The translations under genes and the position numbers were made by a program. A stretch of DNA of 64,000 bases from Amphibacillus marinus (lineage in GTDB: Bacteria; Bacillota; Bacilli; Bacillales; Amphibacillaceae): the NCBI RefSeq assembly GCF_900110345.1, contig NZ_FODJ01000006.1, positions 121,015 through 185,014 on the forward strand, given 5' to 3'. The notes below the pieces were generated by a model. That model saw only the letters and a program-made list of their open reading frames with translations, was not told the origin of the DNA and searched no databases. Numbering within the stretch: position 1 is the first letter of the stretch; the number at the start of each line of letters is the position of its first letter. This document shows positions 1 through 9,706 of this stretch, one piece after another.

Positions 1-45
1 TGTAAAATTAGCGTATTGAATCATAAACGCATTGCTTAAAGTTGC

Positions 46-456
46 TTGATTATATATGTAAAAAATTCCCGCTACAGTCTTGACTTTAAGAACGAAATCT
101 TAATGCATTTAAGATCCATTAAAAAAACGAAAAAAGATGTCTCTCTTCAAGATCCAATCGGGCAAGATAAGGAAGGAAATGAAATTAGTCTAATTGATAT
201 TTTGCAAGCTGAAAATGATGATATTGTCGACTTTATTCAGTTAAACTTGGAGGTTGCTAAGATTAGCAAATACCTGTCCATTCTTGATAATCGCGAAAAG
301 CTTGTGTTAATGAGCCGATATGGGTTAGGAATGGCTAAAGAAAGAACACAGAAAGAAATTGCACGGGATCTAAATATTTCCAGAAGCTATGTCTCTCGGA
401 TCGAAAAGCGGGCCCTAATGAAGATTTTTCACGAATATTACCGACAAGAAAAATAA
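46..456 (+). CDS. sigK: RNA polymerase sigma-K, C-terminal part (split sigK, spoIIIC-like)
   Basis: This is the 3' half of the mother-cell sporulation sigma factor SigK. Residues 16-136 (from NEILMHLRS onward) match SigK sigma regions 3-4, including [14 protein letters not shown] and the region 4.2 helix-turn-helix near residues 99-124 ([20 protein letters not shown]). Residues 1-15 do not resemble SigK, and an in-frame TAA at 37-39 closes the frame upstream. The only start is TTG at 46, with no convincing ribosome-binding site. In B. subtilis and some clostridia sigK is split by the skin element and rejoined by excision in the mother cell; the break here falls at the same place by recall. 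The N-terminal half would lie left of the window. A decayed remnant is the alternative. Confidence 0.85.
   Translation: MIIYVKNSRYSLDFKNEILMHLRSIKKTKKDVSLQDPIGQDKEGNEISLIDILQAENDDIVDFIQLNLEVAKISKYLSILDNREKLVLMSRYGLGMAKERTQKEIARDLNISRSYVSRIEKRALMKIFHEYYRQEK
86..103. other. Putative skin-like element attachment site inside sigK
   Basis: SigK similarity starts at codon 16 (position 91). The sequence AACGA at 91-95 occupies the place of the AATGA crossover core I recall for the B. subtilis skin element. It sits in a dyad: TTAAGA (86-91) and TCTTAA (98-103) flank six bases. Dyads around a short core are typical of serine-recombinase sites. The call is inference from position and symmetry; the partner site is outside the window. 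Confidence 0.5.
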
Positions 457-463
457 GATAGTT

Positions 464-501
464 AAAACGCCACCAGCGTCTGTAAGAGCTGATGGCGTTT
501 T
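464..501 (+). terminator. Bidirectional terminator between sigK and mtnN
   Basis: A 14-bp stem with one mismatch pairs 464-477 with 488-501 around a 10-nt loop. It has a T-run on the plus-strand side and one on the minus-strand side, so it can serve both convergent genes. Confidence 0.8.
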
Positions 502-559
502 GTGGTAAATTTATGTTATTGCTAAATTTTAATTAATAAGTAAAGTAGTGATTTGAAAC

Positions 560-1252
560 TTAAAGCTCATTTACAACAGCAATAATAAGCTCTGCTGCAT
601 GACGAGCAGCTTGCTTAAGATAAGCGTCAAACGATATTGATGATTGTTTACCTGCAATATCAGATAATGAGCGAATAATGGCAAAGGGCTTATCGTATTG
701 ATAACATACCTGTGCGATAGCAGCTGCTTCCATCTCAACTGCCATAACATTTGGAATTCGCTCTTTTACCAGAGCCACACGCTCAGGGTTAGTCATAAAG
801 CTATCGCCTGTCGCAATAATACCTTGCTTACAATTTACTTGTTTATGTTCTTTTATCATGCGTTCAATAACAGCCATTAAAGTCGAAGCAGCAGTATAAC
901 TTGCTGGCATTCCAGGGACTTGTCCATATTGATAGTTAAACGCAGTCACATCCACATCATGATGCACAACTTCATTAGCAATAACAACATCACCGATTTC
1001 CAGTTCAGTATCCAATCCACCAGCAGACCCTGTATTAATAACTAAATCAGGGTTAAATCGCTCCATTAGAATTGAAGTGGCTAATGCCGCATTCACTTTT
1101 CCAATACCTGATTTCAATAAAACAATTACTTTGCCCTGAAGCTGTCCTTTAATAAATAGACAGTTTGCTATCGTTTCTTCATAATCAACATCCATGTTAT
1201 TTTTTAAATACGCAATTTCTTCATCCATTGCACCAATAAGTCCAATTATCAC
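560..1252 (-). CDS. mtnN: 5'-methylthioadenosine/S-adenosylhomocysteine nucleosidase
   Basis: This cytosolic enzyme (MTAN, Pfs) hydrolyses methylthioadenosine and S-adenosylhomocysteine to adenine plus the thioribose or ribosylhomocysteine. The 230-residue length is normal. Visible signatures are GAMDEEI at residues 7-13 (general-acid Glu12), the INTGSAGG phosphorylase-fold loop near 73-79, VEMEAAA at 172-178 (substrate-binding Met/Glu) and SLSD at 195-198 (catalytic Asp198). It follows yrrS by about 20 bp on the same strand, probably as the last gene of that unit before the 464-501 terminator. The B. subtilis partners yrrT, cysK and mccB of the methionine-to-cysteine pathway are not next to it here. 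Confidence 0.95.
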   Translation of the reverse strand: MIIGLIGAMDEEIAYLKNNMDVDYEETIANCLFIKGQLQGKVIVLLKSGIGKVNAALATSILMERFNPDLVINTGSAGGLDTELEIGDVVIANEVVHHDVDVTAFNYQYGQVPGMPASYTAASTLMAVIERMIKEHKQVNCKQGIIATGDSFMTNPERVALVKERIPNVMAVEMEAAAIAQVCYQYDKPFAIIRSLSDIAGKQSSISFDAYLKQAARHAAELIIAVVNEL

Positions 1253-1272
1253 TTTACATCTTCTCCTCTTTG

Positions 1273-1965
1273 TTACTCATCATCTTCTGTTTGGAAACGA
1301 TGCATCTGGTCGTGTCGATACAACATGTCAACATGCTCTGGCTGCCAGCCTTGGTTCTCTATCCAGGTAAGATAAACGCGAAAGTGCTCATCCATGGTAT
1401 TATTTGAGAAGGTAGCAATAACAGATTGCGTACCGTTTCCAGATACCCATAAGTAATACATCTCATCCGTTGAGACACCCGAAGCAAGCTCTGCAGCCTG
1501 CATCATCTCTTGCCAATCTTGAGCTGATTGATCCCAAGAAAATTCATAAGGCTCTGATTGTTCAGTTGGAATTGGTGACCATTCAGATGTGTAGGCAAAT
1601 TCAATGTTGCTATCAGTTTCATCAGGATCAATAAATTCAAGTTCATAATCATCAGGATTAAGATTAGGAGTAGAAGGATCATTATTAGGATCATCAGCAG
1701 ATGGCTCATCGTTTCCAGTATCATTTTCATTATCAGGCTCATCTATTGGCAAATCATCAGGGTCCTCATCTAAATCATCAGCTATTTCTTGATTAGGATC
1801 TTGAACAACAGCTTGTTCATCTCCATTACCAGTTAATACTAGAATAACAATAAAAATAATAATGAGCACTGACCCAACACTAATCATAATTGTCAACCAT
1901 TTCGAATTCTTTCTTCTTTTTTCGAAGCGGTTAAGTCTACTGTAGGAAGATTCATCATTAGTCAT
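1273..1965 (-). CDS. yrrS: YrrS-like membrane-anchored protein (DUF1510 family)
   Basis: This 230-residue protein has a basic N-terminus, one transmembrane helix near residues 23-45, a very acidic Asp/Asn/Glu/Pro-rich linker (about 50-125) and a globular C-terminal part (about 130-225) containing YLWVSGNG. That order matches the DUF1510 family (B. subtilis YrrS), whose function is unknown. The topology suggests the C-terminal domain is outside the membrane. B. subtilis has the penicillin-binding-protein gene pbpI beside yrrS; it is absent here, as greA follows directly after a 158-bp gap. A second long frame inside the linker is only a shadow of the repetitive acidic codons. Confidence 0.8.
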   Translation of the reverse strand: MTNDESSYSRLNRFEKRRKNSKWLTIMISVGSVLIIIFIVILVLTGNGDEQAVVQDPNQEIADDLDEDPDDLPIDEPDNENDTGNDEPSADDPNNDPSTPNLNPDDYELEFIDPDETDSNIEFAYTSEWSPIPTEQSEPYEFSWDQSAQDWQEMMQAAELASGVSTDEMYYLWVSGNGTQSVIATFSNNTMDEHFRVYLTWIENQGWQPEHVDMLYRHDQMHRFQTEDDE

Positions 1966-2094
1966 AAGTTCATTCTCCTTCCTTTAGTTACCTAAAGATA
2001 CGATAAAAAACGAATAACCTTCGTTAAAGCCTCAAGCAAAGCTCGCTTCTTCACCTAGCTTCCGATAACATTTACGATAAATGGATAACACGCA

Positions 2095-2118
2095 AAAAGT
2101 GGCGGAATCGCCACTTTT
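2095..2118 (-). terminator. Rho-independent terminator of greA
   Basis: A perfect 10-bp stem (2095-2104 with 2109-2118) closes a GAAT loop and is followed on the minus strand by a T-run. It begins 5 bp after the greA stop codon. Confidence 0.9.
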
Positions 2119-2123
2119 AAGGA

Positions 2124-2600
2124 TTATTTTACATTTAAAATCTTAACTGACATTTCCCCACCTGGTGTAGGGACATTAACTTGTTGGCCAACTTCACAGC
2201 CCATTAAACTCTTTGCAATAGGTGAATCATTTGATATTTTACCTTCGAACGGGTCAGCTTCTGCACTTCCAACAATAATATATTCTTCCTCTTCTCCATC
2301 AGGAAGCTCTTTAAATGTTACCGTTTTACCTAAAGCCACAATATTAGAGTCAGCTTGATCATTTTCAATAATGACGGCATTACGAATCATCATTTCGACT
2401 TGTGCAATTCTAGACTCAACAAAAGCCTGTTCATCTTTGGCAGAATCGTATTCAGAGTTCTCAGAAAGGTCACCAAAGTCACGGGCAACCTTAATTCGTT
2501 CGACAACTTCAGGACGTCTTACCGTCTTCAAATGTTCCAATTCTTTAACTAACTTTTCTTTACCTTCTTCAGTCATATAATAGCTTTTTTCAATAGCCAT
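2124..2600 (-). CDS. greA: Transcription elongation factor GreA
   Basis: GreA enters the RNA polymerase secondary channel and stimulates cleavage of the nascent RNA in backtracked complexes. The N-terminal antiparallel coiled coil spans roughly residues 10-75 with the acidic tip [11 protein letters not shown], and the C-terminal FKBP-like domain contains VGSAEADP and [10 protein letters not shown] start at the ATG at 2600, giving 158 residues, the usual family length. A TTG two codons upstream shares the AAAGGAG ribosome-binding site and is possible. The gene has its own likely promoter at 2716-2744 and its own terminator, so it may be expressed apart from udk. Confidence 0.95.
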   Translation of the reverse strand: MAIEKSYYMTEEGKEKLVKELEHLKTVRRPEVVERIKVARDFGDLSENSEYDSAKDEQAFVESRIAQVEMMIRNAVIIENDQADSNIVALGKTVTFKELPDGEEEEYIIVGSAEADPFEGKISNDSPIAKSLMGCEVGQQVNVPTPGGEMSVKILNVK

Positions 2601-2715
2601 CCTCAATACACTCCTTTAACCACAAAACATAATAGATTAGTTCTAAATTGTTATTCTTAGAAAACTTGAATTATGCAGACTTACGGATAAACTGCTGCAT
2701 TTATTATTAATCCAT

Positions 2716-2744
2716 ACTATGGCAGATTTTTGATATAATTTCAA
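2716..2744 (-). promoter_or_regulatory. Sigma-A-type promoter for greA
   Basis: On the minus strand TTGAAA (2744-2739) is separated by 17 bp from CATAGT (2721-2716), and TGC precedes the -10 as an extended element. It lies between udk and greA. Confidence 0.6.
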
Positions 2745-2790
2745 TAGTTTTTTTCAGAAAATTAAATTTATAGCTATTTAAGTGGATCAC

Positions 2791-3438
2791 CTAGATATTT
2801 AATGTGTTCTTAGTAAGAATGGTTTCCACTTTAGTTGCCATTAGATCAATCGCAACATGGTTCTCGCCACCCTCAGGAATGATAATATCCGCATAGCGCT
2901 TCGTTGGTTCAATAAATTGAAGGTGCATTGGCCTTACTACACTTAAATACTGATCAATTACTGAATCAATTGTCCGGCCCCGCTCATTAATATCACGAAG
3001 TAGTCGTCTAATAATTCTAAGATCAGAATCGGTATCAACGAAAACCTTTATATCCATTAAATCCATTAAACGCTGGTCCTCAAGAATTAATATTCCTTCA
3101 ACAATAATAACTTCTTTAGGTTCAACCCTAACTGACTGCTCAGAACGCGTATGTCTCTTAAAGTCATAAATAGGCTTATCAATTGGTTTTTGTTCAAGCA
3201 GCTTATTTAGATGTTCAATAAGTAAATCATTATCAAAAGCAAATGGGTGATCATAATTTGTTTTTAAACGCTCCTCGAATGGTAAGGATGCTTGGTCCTT
3301 ATAATAGAAGTCTTGCTCCATAACAAGTATTGATTTATCGACAAAGCGTTCACAAATTGCTCTTGTCACCGATGTCTTTCCAGAACCCGATCCCCCTGCC
3401 ACTCCAATTACGATTGGCTTCTTTGTATCATTTATCAT
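2791..3438 (-). CDS. udk: Uridine kinase
   Basis: Udk phosphorylates uridine and cytidine in pyrimidine salvage. Residues 15-23 (GGSGSGKTS) form the P-loop, and the family blocks [22 protein letters not shown] and [13 protein letters not shown] are all present. I chose the ATG at 3438, preceded by AAAGGGGA at good spacing, which gives the standard length of 215 residues; the open frame extends 20 codons further into yrrM but that part does not look like Udk. It follows yrrM by 13 bp, so the two are probably cotranscribed. The yrrN/yrrO peptidase genes, between yrrM and udk in B. subtilis as I recall, are missing. Confidence 0.95.
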   Translation of the reverse strand: MINDTKKPIVIGVAGGSGSGKTSVTRAICERFVDKSILVMEQDFYYKDQASLPFEERLKTNYDHPFAFDNDLLIEHLNKLLEQKPIDKPIYDFKRHTRSEQSVRVEPKEVIIVEGILILEDQRLMDLMDIKVFVDTDSDLRIIRRLLRDINERGRTIDSVIDQYLSVVRPMHLQFIEPTKRYADIIIPEGGENHVAIDLMATKVETILTKNTLNI

Positions 3439-3451
3439 AATGTTTTCCCCT

Positions 3452-4105
3452 TTACGTCCTTTTCGTTGTGATCGCAATCCCATCTCCAACCGGTACAATT
3501 GTTGTGTTATAATTCGACTGATTGATTAACCACTCGTTATAGCTAGCAATTTTTTCAGCTATCTGCTTAATTCGCTTAGTTGCTTCACATGGATGAGCGA
3601 CATACCCTTTGAACAAAACATTATCGGTAATGATTATCCCATTATCTTGGAGCATTGGTGTATAGATGTTGAAGAATCGTTGATATTGACCTTTAGCAGC
3701 ATCAATAAATAACAGATCAAATGGTCCTTTTTGTTTTATTTCATTCACACATTCTAACGCATCACCTTGTATTAAGTCAATTTTCTCTTGACATTCGGCC
3801 TTAGCAATATAATGTTGGGCACGTTGAGCGCGCTTCTCGTCTCTTTCAACTGTAACAATTTCAGCTTGGTTAAAAGCTTCCTGCATTTGTAAAGCAGAAT
3901 AGCCAATCGCCGTACCAATCTCTAGGATTTTCTGTGGTTGCTTTATTCGAACAAGCTGTTTTAAAAAATCAATACCATCACGCTCCATTATTGGTACATG
4001 ATCCTTTATTGCTTCTTGCTCCATCTCAGTCATCAATGCTGAGGAAGAATGTTGCAATTCTGTTAAATAATTCAGTATGTGCTCTTGTAACATACGCTTC
4101 CCCAT
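3452..4105 (-). CDS. yrrM: O-methyltransferase family protein YrrM (TrmR-like)
   Basis: This is a class I SAM-dependent methyltransferase of the catechol-O-methyltransferase-like family 3. It shows the SAM motif [13 protein letters not shown] (about residues 60-72), an acidic ribose-binding segment VERDEK (about 86-91) and metal-binding aspartates in FIDAAKGQY (about 134-142) and ITDNVLFKG. The B. subtilis relative (TrmR) methylates 5-hydroxyuridine at tRNA wobble positions, which I infer here from orthology. Its 217 residues match the family. It precedes udk and follows mltG, after a hairpin near 4131-4169. Confidence 0.85.
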   Translation of the reverse strand: MGKRMLQEHILNYLTELQHSSSALMTEMEQEAIKDHVPIMERDGIDFLKQLVRIKQPQKILEIGTAIGYSALQMQEAFNQAEIVTVERDEKRAQRAQHYIAKAECQEKIDLIQGDALECVNEIKQKGPFDLLFIDAAKGQYQRFFNIYTPMLQDNGIIITDNVLFKGYVAHPCEATKRIKQIAEKIASYNEWLINQSNYNTTIVPVGDGIAITTKRT

Positions 4106-4130
4106 TTCTGTTATTAGATCAGTACTTAAA

Positions 4131-4169
4131 AAGCAAGACGTCAGTAAGTTTGCTTCACTAACTGACGCC
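4131..4169 (-). terminator. Probable terminator after mltG
   Basis: An imperfect 13-bp stem (4137-4149 with 4157-4169) is followed on the minus strand by TTGCTTTTT. It would separate mltG from yrrM. Confidence 0.55.
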
Positions 4170-4228
4170 TAATTATGTTTGGTGAACACTCTACCTCGAA
4201 ATGATCATATAGCTGTTCTGCTCATTTT

Positions 4229-5449
4229 TTAGAGATCACGATCCAAGTGTTCGTTGGCTAAACGACGATGCTCATCAAAGTTTTCGGAAAAATAAATTTC
4301 TCCATCAGGAGCAGCGACAAAGAATAAGTAGTTAGTCTCAGTTGGCTCTAGAACAGCATTTAATGAGCTTTCCCCAAAGTTAGATATCGGACCAATTGGT
4401 AATCCAAAAACATGGTACGTATTATAAGGTGACTCTATTTCCAAATCAGCAAACAACACCCGACCACGATGCTCACCAAGTGCATAAAGCACGGTAGGGT
4501 CTGTTTCTAATCGCATACCTTCTTCAAGTCGATTGTAAAAGACACCAGCAATTAACTTACGCTCATCTTCATTTCTTGCTTCTCGTTCCACTAATGAGGC
4601 AAATGTTAAAACCTCATGAACAGAGAAATCCTTGCGCTCATTTATGACGCTATAATAATCAAGCAAGACATCCTCGGTTTTATCAAGCATAGATCTTACC
4701 ACCGTATCAATAGAAGGATTTTGCTCATAGAATGGGTATGTAGCTGCAAATAAATAGCCTTCCAACGGATATCTGACATCATCCTGCAAAATCTCGTCAC
4801 CCAACAGATTAGGATATAAATCAATTAATTCTTGGATGTACGTTTCATCAAGCATTGCTTCAATAAATTCTTCTGCATCAATGTTTGCATGGGTTTCATA
4901 CAGTCCTGCTATTTCTTCAATATTTCTGCCTTCTGGGATCGTCACGGTAAATAAAGCATCTTGCATAATTGATCCAGATTGTAGAATTTCTGATATTTCA
5001 TCTAACGTCATTGATGGCGATAATTGATACTCACCCGCCTGAAAGCCAGAGACATTATTCACACGCATATAAAGACGGTATAAGCGTCCATTACTTATAA
5101 TACCTTCATCTTCAAGCATACTTGTTATTGTAGAGGAAGAAGAACCTAGCGGAATCTCTATATTTACCATTTCTGTATTATTCGGATCAGCTGGAGCCAA
5201 ACCATCCATGACATAGCGATAGGCACTTCTACCGCCAAAGAACAATACGGCTATGAAGATCGTAATAAGTATAAAAACAACTTTCCTTACTACACTCGCC
5301 TCTCTGCATCGCTGAATAAAGCTTTTATTATAGGCCTTTTTGAAATCAGACCTCGTACTGTCAGTTTCTACGGCTTCATTTTTTAAATCGGTTTCTTTTT
5401 CATTAGTCTCTTTAACCTCTGGTTTTGAATCATGTTCAGAATTGGACAT
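4229..5449 (-). CDS. mltG: Endolytic murein transglycosylase MltG (YceG-like)
   Basis: MltG is a membrane-bound lytic transglycosylase that cuts nascent glycan strands and sets their length. An acidic cytoplasmic tail (residues 1-50) precedes one transmembrane helix at about 56-74. A LysM-like subdomain (about 95-160) follows, then the YceG catalytic domain to residue 395. The catalytic glutamate is Glu288 in ASLVEREARNEDE, and the fold residues GVFYNRL and LPIGPISNFG are present. At 406 residues it is complete. B. subtilis YrrL is the positional equivalent. The 5450-5591 gap upstream separates it from yrzB and probably holds its promoter. Confidence 0.92.
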   Translation of the reverse strand: MSNSEHDSKPEVKETNEKETDLKNEAVETDSTRSDFKKAYNKSFIQRCREASVVRKVVFILITIFIAVLFFGGRSAYRYVMDGLAPADPNNTEMVNIEIPLGSSSSTITSMLEDEGIISNGRLYRLYMRVNNVSGFQAGEYQLSPSMTLDEISEILQSGSIMQDALFTVTIPEGRNIEEIAGLYETHANIDAEEFIEAMLDETYIQELIDLYPNLLGDEILQDDVRYPLEGYLFAATYPFYEQNPSIDTVVRSMLDKTEDVLLDYYSVINERKDFSVHEVLTFASLVEREARNEDERKLIAGVFYNRLEEGMRLETDPTVLYALGEHRGRVLFADLEIESPYNTYHVFGLPIGPISNFGESSLNAVLEPTETNYLFFVAAPDGEIYFSENFDEHRRLANEHLDRDL

Positions 5450-5591
5450 AAAAAAATCCTCCCTTCATCCGCTACATTATACTACAAATCATGCTAATAT
5501 ATCTATTATTTTAACAATTTCATTGCTTATTTTCCTGTGAATATGATTATGTATTTACAAGTTAATTAATTATGTATTTCATTCATCCAAG

Positions 5592-5627
5592 AAAAAGCGG
5601 AGCGCACATAAATTATGCTCCCCGCTT
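5592..5627 (-). terminator. Probable terminator after yrzB
   Basis: AAGCGG pairs with CCGCTT and GAGC with GCTC around a loop, with one bulged base. A T-run follows on the minus strand. Confidence 0.65.
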
Positions 5628-5658
5628 ATTTATATAAGAATCATAACAGCAGCCTTTT

Positions 5659-5937
5659 TTATAACTCCTCTTCCATTAGGGTATTCAACATTTCTTCAAC
5701 AATTTCCCATTCCTCATCCGTTTCAATTGCAAATAAAGCTAAATCATCTTCATTTCCTTTTTCTTCATAGCGAAAAGCAAAGACTTCTTGCTCTTCATCA
5801 GCAGATTGTTCAACGGGCACAACTGCAATGTAAGATTGTTGATTTTGATCAACATCAAAGGTAAAGAGTACTTCAAATAAATGCTCTTCACCATTTTCAT
5901 CTGGAATAATAATACGTTCATTTTCTGCTAATGCCAT
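5659..5937 (-). CDS. yrzB: DUF1292 family protein (YrzB-like)
   Basis: This small, strongly acidic 92-residue protein contains the family pattern [26 protein letters not shown] and FRYEE and ends in the helix [14 protein letters not shown]1292 proteins have no established function but are constantly found with ireB and ruvX, as here. It starts 22 bp after the end of ruvX and probably forms one unit with ireB and ruvX. Confidence 0.85.
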   Translation of the reverse strand: MALAENERIIIPDENGEEHLFEVLFTFDVDQNQQSYIAVVPVEQSADEEQEVFAFRYEEKGNEDDLALFAIETDEEWEIVEEMLNTLMEEEL

Positions 5938-5959
5938 TTCTATCCGACCTCCATTTTTA

Positions 5960-6376
5960 TTATTGCTGCGCGTCTAAATATCCTTGTAGAATCATCACTG
6001 CCGCCATTTTATCAATAACTTTCTTGCGTTTGCTGCGACTAACATCTGCTTCTAACAGCACACGCTCTGCAGCCATTGTCGATAAGCGCTCATCCCAAAG
6101 CGCCGTTTTAATAGTAAAGCGCTTGGCTAAGTAAGCAGCATATGCTTTTGATGCCTCACCACGTTCACCAATATCGCCGTTCATATGCTTAGGTAAGCCA
6201 ACCACAATTTCAGAAATATCATGTTCTTTAATAATTACCGCTAGCTCATCATCAGCGGAGGCGACCAGCTGTTCATCCCATTTTATTGTTTTCAAACCTT
6301 GAGCTGTCCAACCAAAGGCATCACTTATTGCGACACCAATCGTCTTCGAACCCACATCTAGCCCCATCTTTTTCAT
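5960..6376 (-). CDS. yqgF: Holliday-junction resolvase-like / pre-16S rRNA nuclease YqgF (RuvX)
   Basis: This RNase H-fold protein is proposed to mature the 16S rRNA 5' end. The first catalytic aspartate lies in [13 protein letters not shown] near the N-terminus. [20 protein letters not shown] and the C-terminal [17 protein letters not shown] are canonical. I start at the ATG at 6376 (139 residues): AGAGG lies 6-7 nt before it, and the family begins just before GLD. The frame extends eight codons further but into ireB. The ireB stop is one base upstream, so translation is probably coupled. Confidence 0.93.
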   Translation of the reverse strand: MKKMGLDVGSKTIGVAISDAFGWTAQGLKTIKWDEQLVASADDELAVIIKEHDISEIVVGLPKHMNGDIGERGEASKAYAAYLAKRFTIKTALWDERLSTMAAERVLLEADVSRSKRKKVIDKMAAVMILQGYLDAQQ

Positions 6377-6377
6377 T

Positions 6378-6644
6378 TTATACCTCTTTATGTTGATCAA
6401 TATAGTACTTCACTAATTCTTCAATTAGTTCATCACGATCAAGTCGTCTAATCATATTTCTTGCGTCCTTGTATCTTGGAATATAGGCTGGGTCACCTGA
6501 TAATAAATATCCAACAATTTGATTAATAGGATGATAACCTTTCTCCTGTAATGCTTGATAGACCGTTAACAATACGTCATTGACATTCTCTTCAAAGGGT
6601 TCTTCTGAAAAGTTAAATTTCATGGTTTTATCCATTGAATCCAT
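6378..6644 (-). CDS. ireB: IreB family regulatory protein (UPF0297/DUF965, YrzL)
   Basis: This 88-residue protein carries the conserved core [39 protein letters not shown] and [13 protein letters not shown]. In Enterococcus IreB is phosphorylated by the PASTA kinase IreK and lowers cephalosporin resistance; applying that role here is inference. The ATG at 6644, after GGCGGGG, gives the family length. The longer frame upstream overlaps alaS and does not resemble the family. It lies between alaS and yqgF, the usual arrangement. Confidence 0.9.
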   Translation of the reverse strand: MDSMDKTMKFNFSEEPFEENVNDVLLTVYQALQEKGYHPINQIVGYLLSGDPAYIPRYKDARNMIRRLDRDELIEELVKYYIDQHKEV

Positions 6645-6732
6645 GTCTAACACCCCGCCTTTTAAAAGTAAATACAATAGATTTATTCGACACTCGTAAC
6701 TATTATACCTTTTTTTGTTTTTAAATAACAAG

Positions 6733-9366
6733 TTAACCAATTTGGCTAAGGTAAAGTTTAGCATGTGCAAGAGCATCTGCTACCTGCTCAGGATTCTTTC
6801 CACCTGCTTGCGCCATATCAGGTCGGCCACCGCCGCCACCACCACATTTTGTAGCAACTTCCTTAATTAATTTTCCGGCATGATAGCCTTGGTCAAGTAA
6901 ATCTTTTGAAATACCAGAAGCAAGCTGGACTTTCCCATCGTTAACTGCTGCAAGAAGAACGACTGCTGAACCCAGTTTTTGCTTAAGCTCATCAACCATC
7001 GAGCGTAGCTGATTCATATCAGTTGCCTCAACCTGTTCAATCAAAACCTGAACACCATTTAATTGTTCGACACGATCTAGGACGGATGTTGCTTCAAGAT
7101 TTGATAATTTTTTGTTTAAACTTTCGTTAACTTTCTGTAAATGTTTAATATCTTGAAATAAGCTTGCTACCTTTTCAGGTACTTGATCTGAATTAGCTTT
7201 TAGTAACTCAGAAGCATGCATTAAAGTATCTTGCTGTTGTTTGGTATGGAGGTAGGCGCCTTTTGCTGTCGTTGCCTCGATTCTTCTTGTTCCAGCTCCA
7301 ATGCCAGATTCGGCAATAAGCTTAAACAAACCAATTTCCGCTGTGTTGTTAACATGACAACCACCACATAGCTCAAGACTGTATTCGGCAATCTTTACGA
7401 CACGGACAATATCGCCGTATTTCTCACCAAATAAGGCCATTGCTCCCATTTCCTTAGCCTCCACTATGTCATAAAAATTAGTACTCACTGCTAATGAAGC
7501 CCAAATTTGCTCATTAACAATTGCTTCAATTTTTGCTAACTCTTCAACCGTTACTGCATTGAAATGGGAAAAATCAAAGCGTAATCGATTCGCCTCTACT
7601 AATGATCCAGCTTGATTAACATGCGTACCTAAGACATCCTTTAAAGCCTGATGCAGTAAGTGAGTTGCTGTGTGGTTTTTTTCGATTGCGTGACGTTTCT
7701 GCTTATCTAACTGCACCGTAACCTGATCACCTACAGCCAAGTGTCCATCAGTAATATTTACTCTGTGTAGATGCTGACCTTTAGGTGCCTTACGAACATC
7801 AAGCACCTCTGCTTTAGCTTTTTCTGACAGTATTACCCCATTATCAGCAATCTGTCCACCGCTTTCAGCATAAAAAGGTGTTTCTGCTAGCACAATAAGA
7901 ACCTCATTACTGGTTGACTGCTTAACAAGCGTATCTTGTTCGATTATTGCGGCAATAGTTGTTTCAACAGCGGCTTGATCATAACCAACAAATTGACTTT
8001 CAACTGTTAGATCATTATAGACACCATCTTGCACTTGCATGGAATCAACCTTCTGTCTTGCCTGTCTAGCGCGATCTCGTTGCGCAGTCATTTCCTTTTT
8101 GAAGCCCGCTTCATCAATAGTAAAACCTGCTTCAGCCACATATTCTTCCGTTAGCTCCTTAGGGAAGCCATAAGTATCATAAAGACGGAACACATCAGTA
8201 CCTGGAAAGATATTTGAACCTTTAGCCTGTTCCCGATTAATGATGGTGGACAAGATAGCTAGACCATCCGTTAAGGTTTCATGGAAACGATCTTCTTCTG
8301 TTTGAATGACATTACTAATAAAGGCTTGTTTTTCCTTTACCTCAGGGTAATAGGCTTCCATAATTTCAGCTACAACAGGGACAAGTTTAAACATAAATGG
8401 CTCGTGAATGCTTAATTGCTTAGCAAAACGAACGGCTCTTCTTAACAAACGTCTCAGAACATAGCCTCTTCCTTCATTAGAAGGTAATGCGCCATCCCCC
8501 ACAGCAAATGCTACTGTTCGAATATGATCAGCAATTACTTTAAAGGCTGTGTCTATATCTTTAGTTTGTCCATAGTTCTCTTTGGTGAGTTTCTCCACTT
8601 CTTTTATAATTGGTAAGAATAAATCAGTCTCAAAGTTAGTGGGTGTATCTTGAATAACGGAAACCATTCGTTCTAACCCCATACCAGTATCAATATTCTG
8701 TTTCGGAAGCGGCGTATAGCTATCATCAGGATTATGATTAAATTGAGAAAAGACTAAATTCCAAATTTCTAGGTAACGATCATTTTCACCACCAGGATAA
8801 AGTTCAGGATCTGTCGGGTCATTCCCATAAGCTTCACCACGATCATAAAAGATCTCCGTGTTCGGTCCGCTTGGTCCCTCGCCAATATCCCAAAAATTTT
8901 CTTCCAACCGAATAATTCTTTCCTCAGGAAGCTTAATTGTGTCCTTCCAGTAATTAAAGGCTTCCTCATCCTCTGGGTGCACAGTTACCGATAACCTGTC
9001 TGGTTCAAAGCCAATCCATTTTGAATCGGTCAAGAATTCCCAAGCCCATTCAATTGCTTCTTTTTTAAAGTAATCTCCAATTGAGAAATTACCCAACATT
9101 TCAAAAAAGGTGTGATGACGGGCAGTGAAACCAACGTTCTCAATATCATTGGTACGTATTGATTTTTGCGCATTTACAATCCGTGGATTATCTGGAATTA
9201 CCCGACCATCGAAATATGGCTTTAGCGTTGCTACACCACTATTGATCCATAATAATGTCGGATCATCCTTTGGTACGAGAGAAACACTTGATTCAATTCG
9301 ATGCCCTTTCTCAGCAAAAAAAGCTAAAAATAATTGTCTAACCTCAGCTGATGTTAATTTTTTCAT
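6733..9366 (-). CDS. alaS: Alanyl-tRNA synthetase
   Basis: AlaS charges tRNA-Ala and removes mischarged Ser/Gly. The 877-residue protein has the class II catalytic core at the N-terminus ([31 protein letters not shown]) and a tRNA-recognition domain. The editing domain carries the zinc ligands TATHLLHQ and CGGCH, and the C-terminal DHHA1/C-Ala part ends with the glycine run and RPDMAQAGG. Start ATG 9366. Expression is controlled by the T-box leader upstream, which has its own strong promoter. Confidence 0.97.
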   Translation of the reverse strand: MKKLTSAEVRQLFLAFFAEKGHRIESSVSLVPKDDPTLLWINSGVATLKPYFDGRVIPDNPRIVNAQKSIRTNDIENVGFTARHHTFFEMLGNFSIGDYFKKEAIEWAWEFLTDSKWIGFEPDRLSVTVHPEDEEAFNYWKDTIKLPEERIIRLEENFWDIGEGPSGPNTEIFYDRGEAYGNDPTDPELYPGGENDRYLEIWNLVFSQFNHNPDDSYTPLPKQNIDTGMGLERMVSVIQDTPTNFETDLFLPIIKEVEKLTKENYGQTKDIDTAFKVIADHIRTVAFAVGDGALPSNEGRGYVLRRLLRRAVRFAKQLSIHEPFMFKLVPVVAEIMEAYYPEVKEKQAFISNVIQTEEDRFHETLTDGLAILSTIINREQAKGSNIFPGTDVFRLYDTYGFPKELTEEYVAEAGFTIDEAGFKKEMTAQRDRARQARQKVDSMQVQDGVYNDLTVESQFVGYDQAAVETTIAAIIEQDTLVKQSTSNEVLIVLAETPFYAESGGQIADNGVILSEKAKAEVLDVRKAPKGQHLHRVNITDGHLAVGDQVTVQLDKQKRHAIEKNHTATHLLHQALKDVLGTHVNQAGSLVEANRLRFDFSHFNAVTVEELAKIEAIVNEQIWASLAVSTNFYDIVEAKEMGAMALFGEKYGDIVRVVKIAEYSLELCGGCHVNNTAEIGLFKLIAESGIGAGTRRIEATTAKGAYLHTKQQQDTLMHASELLKANSDQVPEKVASLFQDIKHLQKVNESLNKKLSNLEATSVLDRVEQLNGVQVLIEQVEATDMNQLRSMVDELKQKLGSAVVLLAAVNDGKVQLASGISKDLLDQGYHAGKLIKEVATKCGGGGGGRPDMAQAGGKNPEQVADALAHAKLYLSQIG

Positions 9367-9420
9367 GCTAAAATCCTCCCTTTTATCACTTGTTTAACTT
9401 TATCATTTGTTTTATCAAAT

Positions 9421-9671
9421 AAAAAAAGCTCACATCGCTGCATTGACATGCAGGGACGAAAGCTTGTATCGCGGTACCACCCTGATTATAGTTCACTAAA
9501 AAACTATCACCTTAGACACATGATAACGGCGTGTGACCGGCAAGCATGACCTTGCACTCAAAGCGAGCTTCTGTAACCCTTCATTTAGTATACCTTCCAG
9601 CCTTGGGTATACCTCTCTCTAAAATGGACTACTACATACTAGTGCTTCTCATCGTATTTTAACTAACTACT
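9421..9671 (-). promoter_or_regulatory. T-box leader RNA of alaS (alanine)
   Basis: The minus strand carries the T-box sequence AGGGTGGTACCGCG (9483-9470), which base-pairs with the acceptor end of uncharged tRNA. A terminator hairpin with a long T-run follows at about 9463-9421. Upstream is the stem I apical element GGCTGGAAGG and then GAAGCTC, in which GCT (9568-9566) is the likely alanine specifier. Uncharged tRNA-Ala should stabilise the antiterminator and turn alaS on. Confidence 0.93.
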
Positions 9672-9677
9672 TTGGTT

Positions 9678-9706
9678 ATTATAGTGAAATTTCACTGATC
9701 TGTCAA
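9678..9706 (-). promoter_or_regulatory. Consensus sigma-A promoter of alaS
   Basis: TTGACA (9706-9701), a 17-bp spacer and TATAAT (9683-9678) match the consensus perfectly. The -35 begins next to the stop codon of yrrI. The spacer includes the palindrome AGTGAAATTTCACT (9683-9696). Confidence 0.92.

Noticed and set aside
1503-1742. 79-codon frame inside yrrS
   Set aside because: It is an out-of-frame reading of the repetitive acidic linker, giving a Leu/Ile/Met-only product.
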